A DNA stretch of 63,340 bases from Roseiarcus sp050015575 (GTDB lineage: Bacteria > Pseudomonadota > Alphaproteobacteria > Rhizobiales > Beijerinckiaceae), in assembly GCA_050015575.1 (NCBI GenBank), contig JBEKBD010000002.1, positions 1 through 63,340 on the forward strand, written 5' to 3'. The first letter of the stretch is position 1; every line of letters begins with the position of its first letter. The position numbers and the translations under genes were made by a program. Of the stretch, positions 60,176 through 63,340 are shown one piece after another. The notes under the pieces are model-generated. The model saw only the letters and a program-made list of their open reading frames with translations. It was not told the DNA's origin and searched no databases.

Positions 60176-61372
60176 TTATTCCCGGGCGGCGTCGACGGCC
60201 GCCCCGCGCCGCCGCCGCAGTCTCGCCAACGTCTCGGCGAACGCCGCGTCGAATCGCGCCGCGTCGGCCTCGCGCGAGGCCCAGCCGAGGCTGAGGCGGA
60301 TCGCCCCGGCGGCCAGCCCCGGCTCGACGCCCATCGCGTCGAGCACGTGCGAGCGCGCGACCTTCCCCGACGAGCAGGCGGCGCCGGCGGACACCGCGAC
60401 GCCGGCGAGATCGAGCGCGATGACCAGCGTCGCCGCGGCGAGGCCGGGAACGGCGAAGCACAGGGTGTTGCTCAGCCGCGGCGCCGCCTCGCCGAAGATG
60501 GCGGCGTCGCTCGCGCGCTCGCGCACGCGCGCGGCGATATGATCGCGCAAATCGGCGAGCCGCGCGCTCTCGCTCGCCGCTTCCCCCGCCGCGACCCGCG
60601 CCGCCGCGCCGAACCCGGCGATGGCGGCGACGTTCTCGGTGCCGGCGCGCGCGCCGCGCTCCTGCCCGCCCCCGCGCAGCAGCGGCGCGCCGATCGTCAG
60701 GTCGGAGCGCGCGGCGACGAGCGCGCCGGCGCCCTTCGGGCCGCCCAGCTTGTGGGCGGAGAGGAAGAGAAAATCCGCGCCGAGCGCCGCGACGTCGAGG
60801 CTCGCGCGTCCCGCCAGTTGGACGGCGTCGCAGACCACGAGGCCGCCCGCGTCGTGCGTCAACGCCGCCGCTTCGGCGACCGGCTGAATCACGCCGGTTT
60901 CGTTGTTGGCGCCCTGCAGCGCGAGCAACGCCGGGCGCCCGTCGCCCGCCGCGAGCAGCGCCGCCAGCGCGGCCAGATCGATCCGTCCGTCGCCGCCGAG
61001 CGGCGCGATCGCGACGCGGTCGGGCGCGAAGCGATGGCCCTGGAGCACGCAGGGGTGCTCGCCCGCGCCGACGATCAGACGCGCCAGAGGGGCTTTGAGC
61101 CCCGGCGCGTCGATCGCCGGGGTGAGCGCGAGATTGGCCGCCTCCGTGCCGCCGGAGGTGAAGACGACGCAGCGCGGCGCGACGCCGGCGAGTTCCGCCA
61201 CGGCCCGCCGCGCCTCCTCGACGATTCTCCGCGCGGCGCGCCCCTCGGCGTGGATCGACGAAGGGTTGCCGAGGCAGTCGATCGCCGCCAGCATCGCCTC
61301 GCGCGCCTCCGGGCGCAGCGGCGCGGTCGCGTTGTAGTCGAGATAGGCGCGTGAAGGGTCGTTAGACGCCAT
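60176..61372 (-). CDS. Cysteine desulfurase
   Basis: PLP enzyme that removes sulfur from cysteine for Fe-S assembly, 398 aa. The PLP-Lys is in LSAHKLGGPKGAG near residue 205, and the sulfur-carrying Cys in GAACSSGKVARSHV near 330. It is NifS/IscS-like rather than SufS. I recall in Rhizobiales it followed by sufBCD, and divergent to the alpha/beta hydrolase present here; the suf genes are missing from this site. Confidence 0.94.
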   Translation of the reverse strand: MASNDPSRAYLDYNATAPLRPEAREAMLAAIDCLGNPSSIHAEGRAARRIVEEARRAVAELAGVAPRCVVFTSGGTEAANLALTPAIDAPGLKAPLARLIVGAGEHPCVLQGHRFAPDRVAIAPLGGDGRIDLAALAALLAAGDGRPALLALQGANNETGVIQPVAEAAALTHDAGGLVVCDAVQLAGRASLDVAALGADFLFLSAHKLGGPKGAGALVAARSDLTIGAPLLRGGGQERGARAGTENVAAIAGFGAAARVAAGEAASESARLADLRDHIAARVRERASDAAIFGEAAPRLSNTLCFAVPGLAAATLVIALDLAGVAVSAGAACSSGKVARSHVLDAMGVEPGLAAGAIRLSLGWASREADAARFDAAFAETLARLRRRRGAAVDAARE

Positions 61373-61642
61373 GCGTCGTCGAATCCATGGATCGTTAGCC
61401 GCAACGGCGAAAAGGGCGCGCTCCGGGCGCCGCCGAAATGCGTTTTATCCTTGCATTCCATAGGGCGAGACGTGATATGAGCCCCATTCCGCGCCCTGCC
61501 CGAGCGTTTTGACACATACGCGCGCGCCAAGCCCGCCGCAAGGTTCGCTCGACCTCGCGCCTCCGCTTCGCCGGGCGCCCGCGTGGGCGTCGAGCAGGCG
61601 CTTCGCCGAGCGAGGCGCGGAACGAGCAGCTGTGGAGTGGCG

Positions 61643-62359
61643 ATGCCCGAAGTGTTCTTCAATGGCCCGGCCGGTCGGCTCGAAGGGCGCTTTCATCCGG
61701 CCAAGCAGCGCGGCGCGCCGATCGCGGTGGTGCTCCATCCGCATCCGCAGTTCGGCGGCACGATGAACAACCAGATCGTCTACAACACCTATTATTCCTT
61801 CGCCGAGCGCGGATTCTCGGTGCTGCGCTTCAATTTTCGCGGCGTCGGACGTTCGCAAGGCGCCTTCGATCACGGCCAGGGGGAATTGTCGGACGCCGCC
61901 TCGGCGCTCGACTGGGCCCAGTCGATCAGCCCCGAGGCGCGCGCCTGCTGGATCGCCGGCGTCTCGTTCGGCTCGTGGATCGGCATGCAGTTGTTGATGC
62001 GCCGCCCGGAAATCGAGGGCTTCATCTCGATCGCGCCGCCGGCCAATCGCTTCGATTTCAGCTTTCTCGCGCCCTGCCCGTCCTCCGGCCTGTTCGTCCA
62101 CGGCGACAAGGACCGCGTCGCCCCGCTGAAGGAGGTGCTGGCGCTGATCGAGAAGCTGAAGACCCAGAAAGGCATATCGATCGAGCACGCGGTGATCCCC
62201 AACGCCAATCACTTCTTCGAAGACTGCATCGACACCCTGCAGGAGACCGTCGGCGCCTATCTCGACAAGCGCCTTGGCATGCCCCGGCACGCGCCGCCGC
62301 CCGTCCGCAAGGATCGCGCCAAGAGCCCGCCGCCCCCGGCCAAAGGGAAAAAGAAGTGA
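61643..62359 (+). CDS. Alpha/beta hydrolase
   Basis: A 238-aa serine hydrolase-fold protein. The nucleophile is in AGVSFGSWIGMQ near residue 112, the acid in FVHGDKDRVAP near 154 and the His in NANHFFEDC near 198. The oxyanion-like HPHPQFGGTMNN is typical of a conserved alphaproteobacterial group; substrate unknown. The Lys/Pro-rich C-terminus is odd. RNase D starts inside its stop codon. Confidence 0.92.
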   Translation: MPEVFFNGPAGRLEGRFHPAKQRGAPIAVVLHPHPQFGGTMNNQIVYNTYYSFAERGFSVLRFNFRGVGRSQGAFDHGQGELSDAASALDWAQSISPEARACWIAGVSFGSWIGMQLLMRRPEIEGFISIAPPANRFDFSFLAPCPSSGLFVHGDKDRVAPLKEVLALIEKLKTQKGISIEHAVIPNANHFFEDCIDTLQETVGAYLDKRLGMPRHAPPPVRKDRAKSPPPPAKGKKK

Positions 62360-63340
62360 CGCTGATCACGACGACGTCGGAGCTGGCGCTGGCTTGCCGG
62401 CGCTTCTCCCGCCATCCCTTCGTCGCCGTCGACACCGAATTCATGCGCGAGACGACGTTCTGGCCGATTCTCTGCGTCGTCCAGGTCGCCTCCGACGACG
62501 AGGCGCTGGCGATCGACGCGCTCGCCCCCGGCCTCGATCTGGCGCCGCTGATCGCGCTGATGGCGGACCCGAACGTCGTCAAGGTCTTTCACGCCGCGCG
62601 GCAGGACGTCGAGATCTTCTGGAAGATCGCCGGACGGGTGCCGAGCCCGATGTTCGACACCCAGGTCGCGGCGATGGTCTGCGGCTACGGCGACCAGGTC
62701 TCCTACGGCGAACTCGCCAAGTCGATCTGCCGCGCCGCGGTCGACAAATCCTCGCGCTTCACCGACTGGGCGCGCCGCCCGCTCGACCCCGCGCAGATCG
62801 ACTACGCCATCGGCGACGTCACCCATTTGCGCGACATCTATCGCGCGCTCAAGGCGCAGTTGGAAAAATCCGGCCGCCTGTCGTGGCTGGAGGACGAAAT
62901 GAAGGTCCTCACCTCGGCCGAAACCTATCAACAACCCCCCGAACGCGCCTGGGAGCGCTTCAAGACGCGCGCGAGAAAACCGCGCGACCTCGCTGTTCTG
63001 ATGGATCTCGCCGCCTGGCGCGAACGCGAGGCGCAGACCCGCGACGTGCCGCGCGCGCGCGTCCTCAAGGACGACGTGCTGATCGCCGTCGCGCTCGCCG
63101 CGCCGCGCACCCAGGAGGCGCTCGGCGGCCTCCGGGCGTTCCCGCGCGGCATGGAGCGCTCGCGCGCCGGCGAGGAAATCCTCGCCGCGGTCGAGCGCGG
63201 CCTGGCGCGCGACCCCAAGACCCTGCCCAAGTTCGCGCGCGAGCGGCGCAACGGCGCGGGTTCGGCGGCGACGGTCGAGCTGTTGAAGGTGCTGCTGCGC
63301 CAGGCCAGCGACGAAAGCGGCGTCGCCGGCAAGATGATCG
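62356..63340 (+). CDS. rnd: Ribonuclease D (incomplete)
   Basis: 3'-exoribonuclease for tRNA processing. The window ends after about 328 codons with no stop; the family is about 380 aa. The start is GTG 62356 overlapping the TGA of the hydrolase gene. DEDD acids are D26 and E28 (AVDTEF), the Asp of ARQDVEIF, and the Y/D pair in DYAIGDVTHLRDIY; the HRDC domain begins after about residue 215. Confidence 0.95.
   Translation, partial: MTLITTTSELALACRRFSRHPFVAVDTEFMRETTFWPILCVVQVASDDEALAIDALAPGLDLAPLIALMADPNVVKVFHAARQDVEIFWKIAGRVPSPMFDTQVAAMVCGYGDQVSYGELAKSICRAAVDKSSRFTDWARRPLDPAQIDYAIGDVTHLRDIYRALKAQLEKSGRLSWLEDEMKVLTSAETYQQPPERAWERFKTRARKPRDLAVLMDLAAWREREAQTRDVPRARVLKDDVLIAVALAAPRTQEALGGLRAFPRGMERSRAGEEILAAVERGLARDPKTLPKFARERRNGAGSAATVELLKVLLRQASDESGVAGKMI

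Overview
The window is GC-rich, densely coded alphaproteobacterial chromosome, most likely from Hyphomicrobiales (Rhizobiales). The inference rests on the divK-pleD pair, a dinB-DUF3572 pair, EipB/DUF1849, PleD-type cell-cycle signalling, an alphaproteobacterial LexA box (GAAC-N7-GAAC) and pieces of the order dgt-argS-SPOR-nagZ / scpA-scpB / tatABC-serS-surE-pcm-nlpD that I recall as conserved in this order of bacteria. A methylotroph/methanotroph relative (Methylocystaceae/Beijerinckiaceae) is possible but not proven. No phage, insertion sequence or CRISPR array is visible.

Layout. 0-8.5 kb: chemoreceptor, DEAD-box helicase, A-type Fe-S carrier, a copper-exporting P-type ATPase divergent from its CueR-type regulator across a textbook MerR-family operator, and a DUF815 ATPase. 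8.6-15.2 kb (leftward): nlpD-like lipoprotein, pcm, surE, serS, a drug/metabolite transporter, tatC, tatB, tatA. 15.4-19.6 kb: small zinc-ribbon protein, SDR, RidA, glycerophosphodiesterase, recJ. 19.7-22.8 kb: zinc uptake (znuA-znuC-znuB) divergent from zur across a 19-bp Zur dyad. 22.8-26.3 kb: Na/Pi cotransporter, Nudix protein, TonB-like protein. 26.4-29.7 kb: five-gene copper operon (DUF2946-like, unknown exported protein, CopC, PCu(A)C, CopD). 29.7-36.2 kb: hom, DUF6481, tRNA-Lys, lipA, GlsB-type membrane protein, RsmB-type methyltransferase and a Tat-exported isoaspartyl-methyltransferase homologue.

36.4-38.3 kb is the most unusual part. It holds a low-GC, two-gene leftward operon: a 123-aa protein with a twin-arginine leader and four cysteines in its last 17 residues, followed by a radical SAM enzyme with an N-terminal PqqD-like recognition domain and a complete C-terminal SPASM domain. 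An FNR/FixK-like box lies upstream. I read it as a candidate oxygen-regulated, Tat-exported RiPP (ribosomally made, modified peptide), possibly with the neighbouring Tat-leader methyltransferase as an accessory.

38.3-47.5 kb: lexA with its SOS boxes, a non-coding stretch with an inverted pair of Rhizobiales-style palindromic repeats, scpA-scpB, eipB, dinB-DUF3572, divK-pleD, and a methyltransferase divergent from an XRE/MmyB regulator. 47.5-53.5 kb: nagZ, SPOR protein, argS, dgt (leftward) and erpA. 53.5-63.3 kb: GFA protein, monooxygenase-fold protein, parC, exported small proteins, DUF192, double cold-shock protein, rpoZ, cysteine desulfurase, alpha/beta hydrolase and the start of RNase D, cut by the window end.

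Metal homeostasis is a theme: copper export under CueR, periplasmic copper handling, zinc uptake under Zur, and three Fe-S biogenesis genes. The division and envelope genes that usually sit in one cluster are here split into three blocks, indicating past rearrangement.
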